Positions 14,267 through 23,310 of a stretch of DNA of 25,294 bases are shown piece after piece. Under the pieces are notes generated by a model. The model searched no databases. It had not been told where the DNA came from and saw only the letters and a program-made list of their open reading frames with translations. Within the stretch, counting starts at the first letter, position 1; every line of letters starts with the position of its first letter. The stretch is from contig JAEYRF010000168.1 of assembly GCA_023409615.1 (NCBI GenBank), positions 1 to 25,294 on the forward strand, written 5' to 3'. The position numbers were made by a program, and so were the translations under genes. The stretch comes from Bacillota bacterium. Lineage in GTDB: Bacteria; Bacillota; Clostridia; Acetivibrionales; DTU013.

Positions 14267-14289
14267 GCATTGTAACGGGCCATATATTT

Positions 14290-14724
14290 CTAAAAATATT
14301 GTGTGGATTTACGGTAACCTCCGCCGCCCCTTTTTGCCTCAAAGCCCTTTTTAAGATCGTGCATCTTCTCGTCACTGTCTTTCATAAACTTAGCCAGACG
14401 ATCCTCGAAAGACTGGCCTTCATTACCTCTGCCCCAATCCACTTCCATAGGTGGCCTGCAGCCTCTGGGTGCTGTCCTGGGAGCTATTTTGGGATCAACT
14501 GCCTTCTTGATGGACAGACTGATTTTGCCGTTTTCCATTGAAAGAACCTTAACCTTGACTTCCTGGTTTTCTATCAGATGATCTTTGATGTCTTTTACAT
14601 ATTCATCTGCAATTTCTGAAATGTGAACCAACCCTGTTTGTCCTTCAGGCAATTGAATAAAAGCTCCAAAATTGGTTATCCCGGTAACCTTTCCATCAAC
14701 GATATTACCAACCTCAACAAGCAT
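14290..14724 (-). CDS. yabR: S1-domain RNA-binding protein (YabR/YugI type)
   Basis: Residues 1-70 form one complete S1 OB-fold domain (VDGKVTGITNFGAFIQLPEG, GLVHISEIAD, VKVKVLSMENGKISLSIK). The remaining ~75 residues are basic and disordered, ending in KRGGGGYRKS, a small RGG-like RNA-binding tail. The length (144 aa) matches YabR and the general stress protein YugI, which are thought to contact ribosomes or RNA. In Bacillus yabR follows divIC directly; here the ATPase operon lies between them. It has a near-perfect promoter at 14826-14854 and a ~95-nt leader. The ribosome site AAGGAGG is 12 nt from the ATG, slightly far. Confidence 0.85.
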   Translation of the reverse strand: MLVEVGNIVDGKVTGITNFGAFIQLPEGQTGLVHISEIADEYVKDIKDHLIENQEVKVKVLSMENGKISLSIKKAVDPKIAPRTAPRGCRPPMEVDWGRGNEGQSFEDRLAKFMKDSDEKMHDLKKGFEAKRGGGGYRKSTQYF

Positions 14725-14757
14725 ACGGAAAGAAATCCTCCTTCATGTTTATACAAA

Positions 14758-14773
14758 AGCGGTCAATGCCGCT
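14758..14773 (-). promoter_or_regulatory. Small hairpin in the yabR leader
   Basis: Minus strand: AGCGG-CATTGA-CCGCT followed by TTTGT, between the promoter and the ribosome site. It could be a weak attenuator or leader structure; the 5-bp stem makes this tentative. Confidence 0.3.
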
Positions 14774-14825
14774 AATAATAGGCTCCGGTGTGTGTTTAAT
14801 AGATTTTGCTCCAGTGAGTAATTCG

Positions 14826-14854
14826 ATTATATAGTAAATGAAATATTTCGTCAA
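14826..14854 (-). promoter_or_regulatory. Sigma-A promoter of the S1-domain gene
   Basis: Minus strand: -35 TTGACG (14849-14854), 17-bp spacer, -10 TATAAT (14826-14831), nearly consensus. It makes yabR transcription independent of the ATPase operon. Confidence 0.88.
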
Positions 14855-14899
14855 GCCCGTATTCATAGGCTTCTTACCACATCATTAGTTCACGCATCA

Positions 14900-15523
14900 T
14901 TAGTTTACGTGCCTGATTTTCTTCTTGACTCTTTTGAGCCTGAAGAAGTCCTCACGTTCTTTTTCTTCGAGAACCTCCTGAATATACTTCACTTGTTCTT
15001 TATACTTCGGGATCTGTATGTGTTGCAGCGCATTCGTCCTCTTGTTTGTCTTTTCAATCTCCTTCGCCAGCTTGAATATAGAGTTTTCGATCTCAGCAAG
15101 CTCGTAAATCCTGTAACGCACTTCATTGAACCTCTGCCTTGCCACATCCAGGGAAAGGTTAGTGTTGAAAAAGCCATAGGAAGGTGTAATATCACGTTTT
15201 TTATACCTGACTGTAGGAATATCCACTCCCATGACGCTTTTTAGCAGAACATCAAATGACTCGTCGTTCGGGATACTGTAGCTCATATCCTCTACATTCC
15301 TGATACCCATGGTAACATTCGCTGTCTGCAGAGCTTGATAGGCCTCAGAGATCACAAAATAGATCTCATCTTGAATGCTCTTAGCCTTGTCCACCAGCAC
15401 CATCATTTCCTTGATCAGGACATTCCTCTTCTTATCAAGCAGTTCAAACCCGCTCTGTGAGAGCGCTAATGAGGACTTGGCCTTCATGAGATTCGATTTT
15501 GTCGGTGCAATCTGCACAGCCAT
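14900..15523 (-). CDS. ntpD: V/A-type ATPase subunit D (central stalk)
   Basis: The 207-residue protein starts with MAVQIAPTKSNLMKAKSSLA, the subunit D signature, and is almost entirely helical, with long N- and C-terminal coiled-coil segments (FELLDKKRNVLIKEMMVLVD; LEEKEREDFFRLKRVKKKIR). Subunit D forms the rotor shaft with F inside the A3B3 head. The length is normal. It begins 2 nt after the subunit B stop codon and is the last gene of the operon. A 15-bp tandem duplication covers its last codons and stop (14880-14909). No clear terminator follows; a 5-bp stem AAGCC/GGCTT abuts the next promoter. Confidence 0.95.
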   Translation of the reverse strand: MAVQIAPTKSNLMKAKSSLALSQSGFELLDKKRNVLIKEMMVLVDKAKSIQDEIYFVISEAYQALQTANVTMGIRNVEDMSYSIPNDESFDVLLKSVMGVDIPTVRYKKRDITPSYGFFNTNLSLDVARQRFNEVRYRIYELAEIENSIFKLAKEIEKTNKRTNALQHIQIPKYKEQVKYIQEVLEEKEREDFFRLKRVKKKIRHVN

Positions 15524-15525
15524 TC

Positions 15526-16911
15526 CTATTTCTCCCCATTCCGCCGATAGTATTTGCGTATAATTTCCGGCTGTAAACGGTCAAGCTCGGTCTCAGGAAG
15601 TATGGAAAGTATCTTCCAGCCGATATCCAACGTTTCAGTAATGCTTCTGTTTTCATTTTCTCCTTGGGAAATAAACTTTCTTTCCAGCTCACGTCCAAAT
15701 TCCAGGTAGGTTTTGTCAATATCACTCAAGTCATCTTCACCAATAATCTGAGATAACGAGCGTACATCCTGTACCCTTGAATAGGATGCAAACAACTGGC
15801 TTGAAAGGTCGGAATGATCCTCTCTTGTGTAATCCGCTCCAATGCCATCCTTCATGAGCCTTGACAGGGACGGAAGAATGTCGATCGGCGGATAAATACC
15901 CTTCTGGTTAAACTCACGATTAAGCACAATCTGCCCTTCCGTAATAAATCCAGTCAGATCGGGGATCGGATGTGTAATATCATCATTGGGCATAGTAAGG
16001 ATCGGGATCAGAGTGATGGAACCTTCCTTACCCTTCAGCATGCCCGCTCTTTCATATATAGTGGAAAGGTCACTGTATAGATATCCAGGATATCCTTTTC
16101 GAGATGGGACCTCCTCCTTTGCCGATGAAATCTCACGCAGAGCCTCAGCGTAGCTGGTCATGTCGGTCAGAATGACCAGCACATGCATATCCCTCTGGAA
16201 CGCAAGATATTCAGCAGTGGTCATTGCACACCTTGGCGTTGATATCCTCTCAACAATCGGCGCATCCGCCGTGTTGATATACATTACAACATGGTCCAGA
16301 ACGCCGGCCGCCTGAAAGCTTCTGATGAAATAGTCGGCGTCATCATGACGTACGCCCATTGCTCCAAAGACGACTGCGAAGTTGTTGTTGTTTGCGCCTT
16401 CGATCTTTGCCTGCCTTACGATCTGAACGGCAAGTTCATTATGCGCAATACCGTTTCCCGAAAAAATGGGCAGCTTCTGCCCTCTGATGAGGGTCATCAG
16501 TGCGTCGATAGACGAGATCCCTGTCTGTATGAAATTTCTAGGATACTTACGGGCAACCGGATTGATGGGTCGGCCATTGATGTTCTGCCTGTAAGAGGAA
16601 ATGATCTGATACGCTCCATCTATGGGCTCACCCAAACCATTGAAGGTCCTGCCCAGTATTTCTCCCGACAGCTGAATTGACATAGGTTCTCCGGAGAATA
16701 CAACGGATGTATTATTCGTCGAAATGCCCGACGTTCCTTCAAATACCTGAACGATTACATTATCGCCCTCTATTTTAATAACCTTCCCGATACGATCCTC
16801 TTGATTATCGATTCTTATAGAGACCATTTCTCCATAGGAAACATCCTTTACATCACTTAGGACAATCAACGGTCCTTCTACTTTTTCTAATTTTAAGTAC
16901 TCTTTTCTCAT
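15526..16911 (-). CDS. ntpB: V/A-type ATPase subunit B
   Basis: The 461-residue protein is a complete, full-length B subunit, the regulatory nucleotide-site subunit of the A3B3 head. Instead of a Walker A motif it has the usual non-catalytic loop FSGNGIAHNELAVQI; GVRHDDADYFIRSFQAAGVL and DMTSYAEALREISSAKEEVPSRKGYPGYLYSDLSTIYERAG are standard B-subunit segments, with the Arg finger region near SRLMKDGIGADYTREDHSDL. The start ATG has AAAGGAAG upstream. It lies 41 nt after subunit A and 2 nt before subunit D in the operon. Confidence 0.96.
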   Translation of the reverse strand: MRKEYLKLEKVEGPLIVLSDVKDVSYGEMVSIRIDNQEDRIGKVIKIEGDNVIVQVFEGTSGISTNNTSVVFSGEPMSIQLSGEILGRTFNGLGEPIDGAYQIISSYRQNINGRPINPVARKYPRNFIQTGISSIDALMTLIRGQKLPIFSGNGIAHNELAVQIVRQAKIEGANNNNFAVVFGAMGVRHDDADYFIRSFQAAGVLDHVVMYINTADAPIVERISTPRCAMTTAEYLAFQRDMHVLVILTDMTSYAEALREISSAKEEVPSRKGYPGYLYSDLSTIYERAGMLKGKEGSITLIPILTMPNDDITHPIPDLTGFITEGQIVLNREFNQKGIYPPIDILPSLSRLMKDGIGADYTREDHSDLSSQLFASYSRVQDVRSLSQIIGEDDLSDIDKTYLEFGRELERKFISQGENENRSITETLDIGWKILSILPETELDRLQPEIIRKYYRRNGEK

Positions 16912-16952
16912 AACCCTACTTCCTTTATTCAGCTAGTCTCTGTGCGACCTGC

Positions 16953-18722
16953 CTATTCGTACTTCTCACTCAAACTGCGGTATACACTCTTTATCTTGAG
17001 GCACAGATCATCCAGTCCTGTAAGATCATCATTGGGCACCTCATATTTCATCTTCAGGATATCCTGCATAATGTCCTGGCTTCGGATCATGGAAATCGGT
17101 ATACCCATTTTTACACATTTTAGAGCATTCTCGTAAAAGGTATCAATTACCTTCATCATTTTGTATTGCTTCTCTATAACCACATATGTGTCATTTTTAT
17201 GGAGCGCATTCTGCTGGAGAAATCCCTTTTTTATAATTCTTGCAGTTTCCAAAACAAGTGCTTGATCATTGGGTAGAACGTCCTCTCCAACCAATTGAAC
17301 GATTTCATTCAGCTTTTCATCTTCCTGGAGCAGCTTCATCATTTTAGACCTGAGCATCAGCATCTCAGGAGAAATCTTGTCGTCGTACCAATCCCGCAAT
17401 GTGCTAATATATCCACTGTAGCTGGTTAGGTAGTTGATCGCAGGATAATGCCTTGAGTAAGCAAGCTTTTTGTCAAGTGCCAGGAAGGTGGTCACAAATC
17501 GCTTTGTATTTTCTGTAACAGGTTCGGAAAAATCTCCGCCAGGAGGTGAAACCGCACCAATAATCGTAACGGAGGCTTCCCCCCCCATCAGCGTCTTAAC
17601 ACAACCGGCTCTTTCGTAAAACTCTGCCAGTCTTGAGGGCAAATATGCAGGATATCCCTCTTCCGCAGGCATTTCCTCAAGTCGGCCTGAGATCTCTCTT
17701 AATGCCTCTGCCCAACGCGATGTGGAGTCAGCCATAATTGCCACGTCATATCCCATATCCCGGTAGTATTCAGCCATTGTGATTCCTGTATAAATAGATG
17801 CTTCACGAGCCGCAACCGGCATATTTGATGTGTTTGCAATAAGTATTGTCCTCTCCATCAACGGCCTGTCCGTCCTCGGGTCTATCAGCTTCGGGAACTC
17901 CTCCAAAACGTCCGTCATTTCGTTTCCTCGCTCACCGCAGCCGATATAGACAATTATATCCGCATCACTCCACTTTGCCAGCTGGTGCTGTGTTACTGTT
18001 TTGCCAGTACCGAAGCCCCCCGGAAGTCCTACTGTTCCGCCCTTGGCTATAGGAAAAAAGGTGTCAATGACCCGTTGCCCGGTTATAAGCGGCTTATAAA
18101 TCGGAATCCTGTCGGCAAATGGTCTAGCCCGTCTTACAGGCCATTTTGTTGATAGTGTAAGCGAAACCTTTTCTTTATTTGCCTTTTGAAGTACAACCAC
18201 CGTATCCTTAAGGTTATATTGACCATCCGCCATAGCATTTGTTACAGTTCCTTCCGTACGCCATGGCACGAGCAGCTTGTGCGTGATACTCTGCGTTTCC
18301 TGTACTGTGGCATACACCATCCCGGCCTTCAAAACATCTCCTTGTTTGACTGTGATATGAACGTCCCACAGCTTCTGTTCATCAAGTGATAAAAGTCCTA
18401 TCCCCTCCGGGATGAAATCCTCGGAGATACCATTGATTCTCAGCAATGGTCTTTGTATACCGTCAAAAATATTTCCGAGCATTCCAGGTCCTAATGTAAC
18501 AGAGAGCGGACTGCCTGTATATTGGATATGTTCACCAGATTTCAAGCCTTCTGTCTCTTCATAAACTTGAACTGTAGCCGTATCACCATCAATTGACACA
18601 ACCTCACCGATCAGCTTTTGCCTGCCGACCGTAACCATTTCATTCAGTTTAAATGAGCCCATGTTGGAGCCCTTTACAACAGGCCCATTAATGACCTGAA
18701 CAACACCTTCATACTGTTCCAT
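16953..18722 (-). CDS. ntpA: V/A-type ATPase catalytic subunit A
   Basis: I place the start at ATG 18722 (589 aa, MEQYEGVVQV), preceded by AGGTGA at 5-nt spacing; an in-frame GTG at 18740 would add six residues. The catalytic P-loop is GGFGTGKT (about residues 235-242), followed by IGCGERGNEM with the catalytic Glu, the non-homologous A-subunit insert (residues ~110-200) and MADSTSRWAEALREISGRLEEMPAEEGYPAY. It hydrolyses or synthesises ATP at the A/B interface. It overlaps the end of the subunit E gene by 14 nt, indicating coupled translation. Confidence 0.96.
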   Translation of the reverse strand: MEQYEGVVQVINGPVVKGSNMGSFKLNEMVTVGRQKLIGEVVSIDGDTATVQVYEETEGLKSGEHIQYTGSPLSVTLGPGMLGNIFDGIQRPLLRINGISEDFIPEGIGLLSLDEQKLWDVHITVKQGDVLKAGMVYATVQETQSITHKLLVPWRTEGTVTNAMADGQYNLKDTVVVLQKANKEKVSLTLSTKWPVRRARPFADRIPIYKPLITGQRVIDTFFPIAKGGTVGLPGGFGTGKTVTQHQLAKWSDADIIVYIGCGERGNEMTDVLEEFPKLIDPRTDRPLMERTILIANTSNMPVAAREASIYTGITMAEYYRDMGYDVAIMADSTSRWAEALREISGRLEEMPAEEGYPAYLPSRLAEFYERAGCVKTLMGGEASVTIIGAVSPPGGDFSEPVTENTKRFVTTFLALDKKLAYSRHYPAINYLTSYSGYISTLRDWYDDKISPEMLMLRSKMMKLLQEDEKLNEIVQLVGEDVLPNDQALVLETARIIKKGFLQQNALHKNDTYVVIEKQYKMMKVIDTFYENALKCVKMGIPISMIRSQDIMQDILKMKYEVPNDDLTGLDDLCLKIKSVYRSLSEKYE

Positions 18723-19356
18723 TTGCATCACCTGTTTCACCTGCTTCTAATGCCTTAAATAGTGTTTGCATCATATAAGACCGGTTATCCTCTAAAAGCG
18801 CCTTTATGGAGAAATTAATCCTGATATTCCTGTTGGGATTTTCCGCAATGAATCCACCAATGATGCTGTCATCAGCCACCTTCACCGATAATTCTTTCTG
18901 ATGCGAACTCACAAATTCCTCTTTGATACGCTCAGCATACTTTTCCCGATCGCGGTCTGTCATATAGATCGTCAGAGCCTCTGGGGACGGATCCTCAGCG
19001 CACAACTTCTTTACAAGAGAGATCAGATACTCACCATAATTGTCGGACTGAATAAAACTGTTGATCTTTTTCATCAGCTCCTCCATCATGGTAACAAAAA
19101 GCTTCTCTTTAGCGGCCATGTAGTCTTTTTTTATAGAAATCCTGATCTTGCTGATCATCTCAGCTCTTTCAGCCACTGCCTTTTTTTGCGATTTATTAAG
19201 CAATTCCTCCGCTTCCCTATCGACCTCAATCCTGTTACTCTGAAGCCGTGCTTCATAGCTTTTCCGTATTTTATCCATCTCATCGGAAAATTTATCGCTC
19301 ATAGAACGATGCAGAAGTTTGGAAAACATCTCTAATTTTTGTTCAATCGTTACCAT
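18709..19356 (-). CDS. ntpE: V/A-type ATPase subunit E (peripheral stalk)
   Basis: I place the start at ATG 19356 (215 aa, MVTIEQKLEMFSKLL), which has GAGGTGA 5 nt upstream; an in-frame GTG at 19365 lies inside that ribosome site. Residues 10-110 are a long charged helix (IRKSYEARLQSNRIEVDREAEELLNK) and the C-terminal ~90 residues form the globular head-binding domain (DDSIIGGFIAENPNRNIRIN). This is the usual layout of subunit E, which pairs with G/H to form the stator. It follows subunit F by 66 nt and overlaps subunit A. Confidence 0.93.
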   Translation of the reverse strand: MVTIEQKLEMFSKLLHRSMSDKFSDEMDKIRKSYEARLQSNRIEVDREAEELLNKSQKKAVAERAEMISKIRISIKKDYMAAKEKLFVTMMEELMKKINSFIQSDNYGEYLISLVKKLCAEDPSPEALTIYMTDRDREKYAERIKEEFVSSHQKELSVKVADDSIIGGFIAENPNRNIRINFSIKALLEDNRSYMMQTLFKALEAGETGDANGTV

Positions 19357-19422
19357 CCGATTCACCTCATATTTCAGCTGAACTGTAAGCCCTTAAATCA
19401 CTAAATCACAGCGACAGAATAA

Positions 19423-19731
19423 TTAGATATGAATACCCACTGAATCACGGATATAACTTGCAATCATATCATGTGAACGGGAGCTGCCATGTCTGTCCGG
19501 TATTTCAACGATCAGTGGTTTTTTGGTTTTCAGCTTCAGCTTCAAAACCTCTTCCTTCACCTGATCCACAATTTTTTCGGTCAATATCAGGATTCCAATG
19601 TCCTCACGCCCAACAGCATCTTTAATAGCCTGAAGCACCTCATCCCGGTCATGTGCGACCACACCATCCACCCCGGCAAGTCCCATGCCAACCCATGTAT
19701 CCTTATTGTCACTTATCAGAAATGATTTCAT
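19423..19731 (-). CDS. ntpG: V/A-type ATPase subunit F (central stalk)
   Basis: The 102-residue protein has the compact Rossmann-like fold of subunit F: MKSFLISDNKDTWVGMGLAG, DIGILILTEKIVDQV and PLIVEIPDRHGS, in the family order and at normal length. It binds the D shaft and can modulate ATPase activity. A GAGAGG ribosome site lies 5 nt before the ATG, 10 nt after the subunit K stop. This subunit is named NtpG in Enterococcus and AtpF in many genomes. It precedes E here, unlike the Enterococcus order. Confidence 0.93.
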   Translation of the reverse strand: MKSFLISDNKDTWVGMGLAGVDGVVAHDRDEVLQAIKDAVGREDIGILILTEKIVDQVKEEVLKLKLKTKKPLIVEIPDRHGSSRSHDMIASYIRDSVGIHI

Positions 19732-19741
19732 AACATCCTCT

Positions 19742-20188
19742 CTACACGAACAGTATCAGAATGGATATGATCATGCCATATATCGCGATACCTTCCGCCA
19801 TACCAACAAATATCAACGTTTTACCAAGGATAGATGAATCTTCGGAAACAGCTCCAATCGCAGATGAACCAACCGAGCCAACTGCAAGTCCGGTTCCTAT
19901 AGTTGCCAAGCCGGTACTTAATGCCGCTGCAAGGTATTTAAATCCATCTCCCAGCGAGAGGCCTGTAGCAGCCGCTGCGGCAGCCTCAGCTTCACCTTGG
20001 GCATATACAGGGCTTCCAACCAGCGCCATCACTATCATAGCAATCATAACGACTCCAAATGCAGATACAGAGGCAAAAACCGCCTTCCTAACACTTCCCT
20101 TTTTGTTATTTCTCATTGCTTTCCTACCATACCAAACGGTCCCTGCCGCAATCAAAATTGCGACTGCTAGTAATATAATGTACTGCAT
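19742..20188 (-). CDS. ntpK: V/A-type ATPase proteolipid subunit K (rotor ring)
   Basis: I prefer ATG 20188 (148 aa) over ATG 20197 because GAGAGG is 9 nt from the former and touches the latter. It has four hydrophobic segments. The first pair (MQYIILLAVAILIAAG; VFASVSAFGVVMIAMIVMAL) lacks an ion-binding acid. After a loop with PVYA-QGEAEAAAAAA, the second pair (LSTGLATIGTGLAVGSVG; TLIFVGMAEGIAIYGMII) is a canonical c-hairpin with the essential Glu in MAEG (about E132). No Gln lies in its first helix, where Na+-binding rings such as Enterococcus NtpK have one, so proton coupling is more likely (inference). PVYA-QG resembles a signal-peptidase site, so the mature subunit might be a single ~85-residue hairpin. 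Confidence 0.92.
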   Translation of the reverse strand: MQYIILLAVAILIAAGTVWYGRKAMRNNKKGSVRKAVFASVSAFGVVMIAMIVMALVGSPVYAQGEAEAAAAAATGLSLGDGFKYLAAALSTGLATIGTGLAVGSVGSSAIGAVSEDSSILGKTLIFVGMAEGIAIYGMIISILILFV

Positions 20189-20224
20189 AGTGCTCATCCT
20201 CTCAAATTTTATATTATTTTATGC

Positions 20225-22204
20225 TTAATTATTTATTTTCGCCGGGTTAAACACCACTCCGCCTCCTTGGAAGTATTTCCCGAACATTTCATAATACTGC
20301 AAACGAAGTCCCTGTATAAACACAACCAGCCCTTCCAATGTCAATATAAGAAGATTCCCAAATATCAGTATAATGATTTTCAGGACAATGTTCTCCGTCA
20401 TCTCTGACATGACCAGGAAAGCCAGGAACAGCCCTGCGTGGTTCAAAGCGAACGCGCCTACACGGATAAAGGAAATGGCATTGCTGAGTGTGGACAGAAC
20501 CGTCTCAACAGCTTCAAAAATACTTTCAGTCAAGTAAGCGCCAACGGTTCCATGTATTAATGGCCTGTTATTCAAAATCAAATTCGACAGGGGAGCCTTT
20601 GCCATCATCAGGATCAGGCTCAAAAGCATGGCCAGAAGCGGCAAAATCACAGGCAGTGCAATAATGCCTGTCACTGCAACGATAGTTAATATTAGACCCA
20701 TCAAGAATATATAGCCTGCCAGCCCATTCTTGCCGAAAATACCCTCCTCGATGTTTCCTCTCCGGACGGCATTGATAATGCCAAAAATGAAAGATACCGT
20801 CAGTGCCGCAACACCAAAGACTACGCCTGCAATCAATATCATCGGAATATTCTTCGGATCCAGCGGCCTTCCTGTCAGACTTGGCAGCCAAGGCAGTTCA
20901 GCCTGTTCCAATCCGAAAAGGCTTCCATATATAAAGCCAAAAACGATGGAGCTTCCGCCCAATCTAGTCAATAGGCTGCCAATTCCGGGTCTTTTTTTGA
21001 CAATCAGCAATCCTGCAAGAAAATAAATAAGTCCCTGACCGATATCTCCGAACATTATCCCAAACATGAGACAAAATGTTATGGCGACAAACGGTGTTGG
21101 ATCGATCTCACCATAGGCCGGCAGCCCGTATAGTTGAATTACTTTTTCAAACGGTCGGGAAAAGAAGCTGTTTTTGAATTGTGTTGGCGGCGTTACCTGC
21201 CTCTCCAGTTCATCGGGTTTTTTTATCTCAAAAATAAGCCTTGGAAGAAAAGGCGCCAGTACTCTGTCAACTTCCTTTTTGTCACCCTTCCTGATCCATG
21301 CATTCAATACAAATGTGCTCTGTCCGTACACAATATCGCGCTCCAGTCTCAGTACCCTTTCCTCAAGCTTGATCGCTGTGTGTATTCTATTTAAAAGAAC
21401 CCTTGTTTTCTCCTTGCTTGCCAGAAGAAGTTTTGACAGCTCATCCGACTCTTTCTGGAGCTTCTGTATCTTTTCATCCGTCTGGCGCATCATCTGTAAC
21501 ACAGTCCCGCTAATTTCCTCCGGGATCTCCAGCTTGACCCAATTCAGAGATTTCAGAAGCTTTGATGTCTCATCTCTAAACTGTTTGGGGAAAATGATGA
21601 TGTCGATATCCTCGATAGAGTCTTTGACTGTACCGATATTAAGTGCAACGGCGCTGATATTTTCGTAGTTTCTCCTCAGCCGCATCCTGTTCTCTTTTGA
21701 CAGAAAGCCAATCTCATAATCGAAGTAATTCAATCCGGCGATACCTTTAAAATCGACATCCCTGTAGGTAATGCTGCTTAAGGTTTCTCTTAACTGCCTG
21801 TATTTGCCGATTGCTTCTCTTTTTCTATTGATTTCTGCTATTTTGGTATCCATAAGCTCTGTCATTTGTTCCAGGTCGGTCTGGGCATCCTTTATACTGT
21901 AAGGAACATCCAGAATAGCATCTTTGTCAAGCACCGGCTGCATAGATAAACCCTTACTCAGATATTCCAGCGTCTGTTTCATGCTGCCGCACTGCGCTTC
22001 GATCTCGTCGAGGTTCTCCTGGGTATACGTTGACGAATCCGACATCAATGACTCATACTCATGAATGATAAAACTATTATCGTATGCCTCAGCCCCCTCG
22101 AAATCAAAGTGCAGTTTCTCACATAGCACCAGCCTCTCCAGAACCTCATGCATATCCTCAAGCGATCCAACTATTCTGATGAATTCCATCTTTTGAATAG
22201 CCAT
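20225..22204 (-). CDS. ntpI: V/A-type ATPase subunit I (membrane stator / ion channel)
   Basis: The 659-residue protein has the usual two halves: a long cytoplasmic N-terminus of about 340 residues with coiled coils (IDIIIFPKQFRDETSKLLKS; TDEKIQKLQKESDELSKLLL), and a C-terminal membrane domain of seven to eight spans beginning FVAITFCLMFGIMFGDIGQG. The essential Arg facing the rotor ring lies in AISFIRVGAFALNHAG. Length is typical. The ATG has GAGGTGA 10 nt upstream, 21 nt after the subunit C stop. It carries ions between the two sides of the membrane at the interface with subunit K. Confidence 0.95.
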   Translation of the reverse strand: MAIQKMEFIRIVGSLEDMHEVLERLVLCEKLHFDFEGAEAYDNSFIIHEYESLMSDSSTYTQENLDEIEAQCGSMKQTLEYLSKGLSMQPVLDKDAILDVPYSIKDAQTDLEQMTELMDTKIAEINRKREAIGKYRQLRETLSSITYRDVDFKGIAGLNYFDYEIGFLSKENRMRLRRNYENISAVALNIGTVKDSIEDIDIIIFPKQFRDETSKLLKSLNWVKLEIPEEISGTVLQMMRQTDEKIQKLQKESDELSKLLLASKEKTRVLLNRIHTAIKLEERVLRLERDIVYGQSTFVLNAWIRKGDKKEVDRVLAPFLPRLIFEIKKPDELERQVTPPTQFKNSFFSRPFEKVIQLYGLPAYGEIDPTPFVAITFCLMFGIMFGDIGQGLIYFLAGLLIVKKRPGIGSLLTRLGGSSIVFGFIYGSLFGLEQAELPWLPSLTGRPLDPKNIPMILIAGVVFGVAALTVSFIFGIINAVRRGNIEEGIFGKNGLAGYIFLMGLILTIVAVTGIIALPVILPLLAMLLSLILMMAKAPLSNLILNNRPLIHGTVGAYLTESIFEAVETVLSTLSNAISFIRVGAFALNHAGLFLAFLVMSEMTENIVLKIIILIFGNLLILTLEGLVVFIQGLRLQYYEMFGKYFQGGGVVFNPAKINN

Positions 22205-22225
22205 TATGCTTACTTCACCTCTTCT

Positions 22226-23260
22226 TTACCTTGTGCGAATCAAGTATTGTTGCATCTGTTCTCTTGGCAGCTTATACCGGATTCCTTCTGTAATTGCAAT
22301 AAATTGTCTGATGGCACTTTCCAATATATAAACATAGGACAATACTGTTCCTATGGTACCTTCATATTTTTTGCCTTTTACAAACTTAAAAATTGCCTGG
22401 TCAATATTTCTATCAATCTCTACCCTATGATCCGAAGTGAATATATCAACCCTCAGATACTGCTTTGACAACTGTTTTATTTCATCAATGGATTTGGCAT
22501 AACAGAGCTTCCTCAACCTGTCGAAACTGAGCTTTCTACCTCCCTGCAGGCTATAGTTCAACATTTCCTCAGGAGAAATATTGTAGTGCTTTTTCGCTCT
22601 GTAGATCCACTGAATATTAAGGAAATCGATTCTAAGACCAATCAGTTCCTCAGCGATTTTACTATCTGCCCCACTCAGTTTTTCAGTCCTCTTTAACAAA
22701 GTTTTATAATACAACAGATGAAGCTTCATTTCAATATGAAATTCTCTTTTAAGCGCATCGCCGCCGGTCAATGTCTTAAGTGCGATGTAATAGCGTGTAT
22801 TTTTCAGGTTCTCGATAAACTGCGAAACCGACTTTGATGAGGCCAGCTTTTCATATGGCAGATCCGAATAATTCTCCGAATGTACAAAATGTGCCTCTAT
22901 TTCATCGACATTTTCGCCGCGTGCGATCTTTCTCAGGATCAGGACGATGTCATAAATCTCATATTCCATTAGTAAAACCTGCAGAAAATCCTTATACGGG
23001 CCGGAAAAATAGTGGAGAATGTTCTCAATGATCGCCGGTTTATAGCTGTTAAGCAGCGTCTCAAGGTCATCCCTGTGCAGATCATGAATCTTAGTATGAT
23101 CAACGAACTCCCGAAAACCATATTGGGTGAAAAGCATTTCCGTAACCTGTTCAACGGTATTACATTCCATCATTTTCTCAAAATTTTTCTCGTCAAGTAT
23201 TCTGCCCTTTTGAGTTACAATCTTCGTATTTACCGCATCATAGGCCATATAAGGATTCAT
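22226..23260 (-). CDS. ntpC: V/A-type ATPase subunit C
   Basis: The 344-residue helical protein begins MNPYMAYDAVNTKIVTQKGR, typical of subunit C (yeast Vma6p/subunit d type), and contains three repeated helical units that make a funnel sitting on the K ring (SYKPAIIENILHYF, MEYEIYDIVLILRKIARG, LIGLRIDFLNIQWIYRAKKHY). It couples the D/F shaft to the rotor ring. An excellent ribosome site (GGGAGGGTGAGG) lies next to the ATG. Here it precedes subunit I, whereas in Enterococcus hirae it follows E. Confidence 0.92.
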   Translation of the reverse strand: MNPYMAYDAVNTKIVTQKGRILDEKNFEKMMECNTVEQVTEMLFTQYGFREFVDHTKIHDLHRDDLETLLNSYKPAIIENILHYFSGPYKDFLQVLLMEYEIYDIVLILRKIARGENVDEIEAHFVHSENYSDLPYEKLASSKSVSQFIENLKNTRYYIALKTLTGGDALKREFHIEMKLHLLYYKTLLKRTEKLSGADSKIAEELIGLRIDFLNIQWIYRAKKHYNISPEEMLNYSLQGGRKLSFDRLRKLCYAKSIDEIKQLSKQYLRVDIFTSDHRVEIDRNIDQAIFKFVKGKKYEGTIGTVLSYVYILESAIRQFIAITEGIRYKLPREQMQQYLIRTR

Positions 23261-23310
23261 TCCTCACCCTCCCTTCTTTACACACTTCAGCTTACTGATA
23301 TAATAACTTG

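Noticed and set aside
16953..18740. Intein in the ATPase catalytic subunit
   Set aside because: Archaeal and yeast A subunits can carry one at the P-loop, but this protein is about 590 residues and the GGFGTGKT region is uninterrupted.
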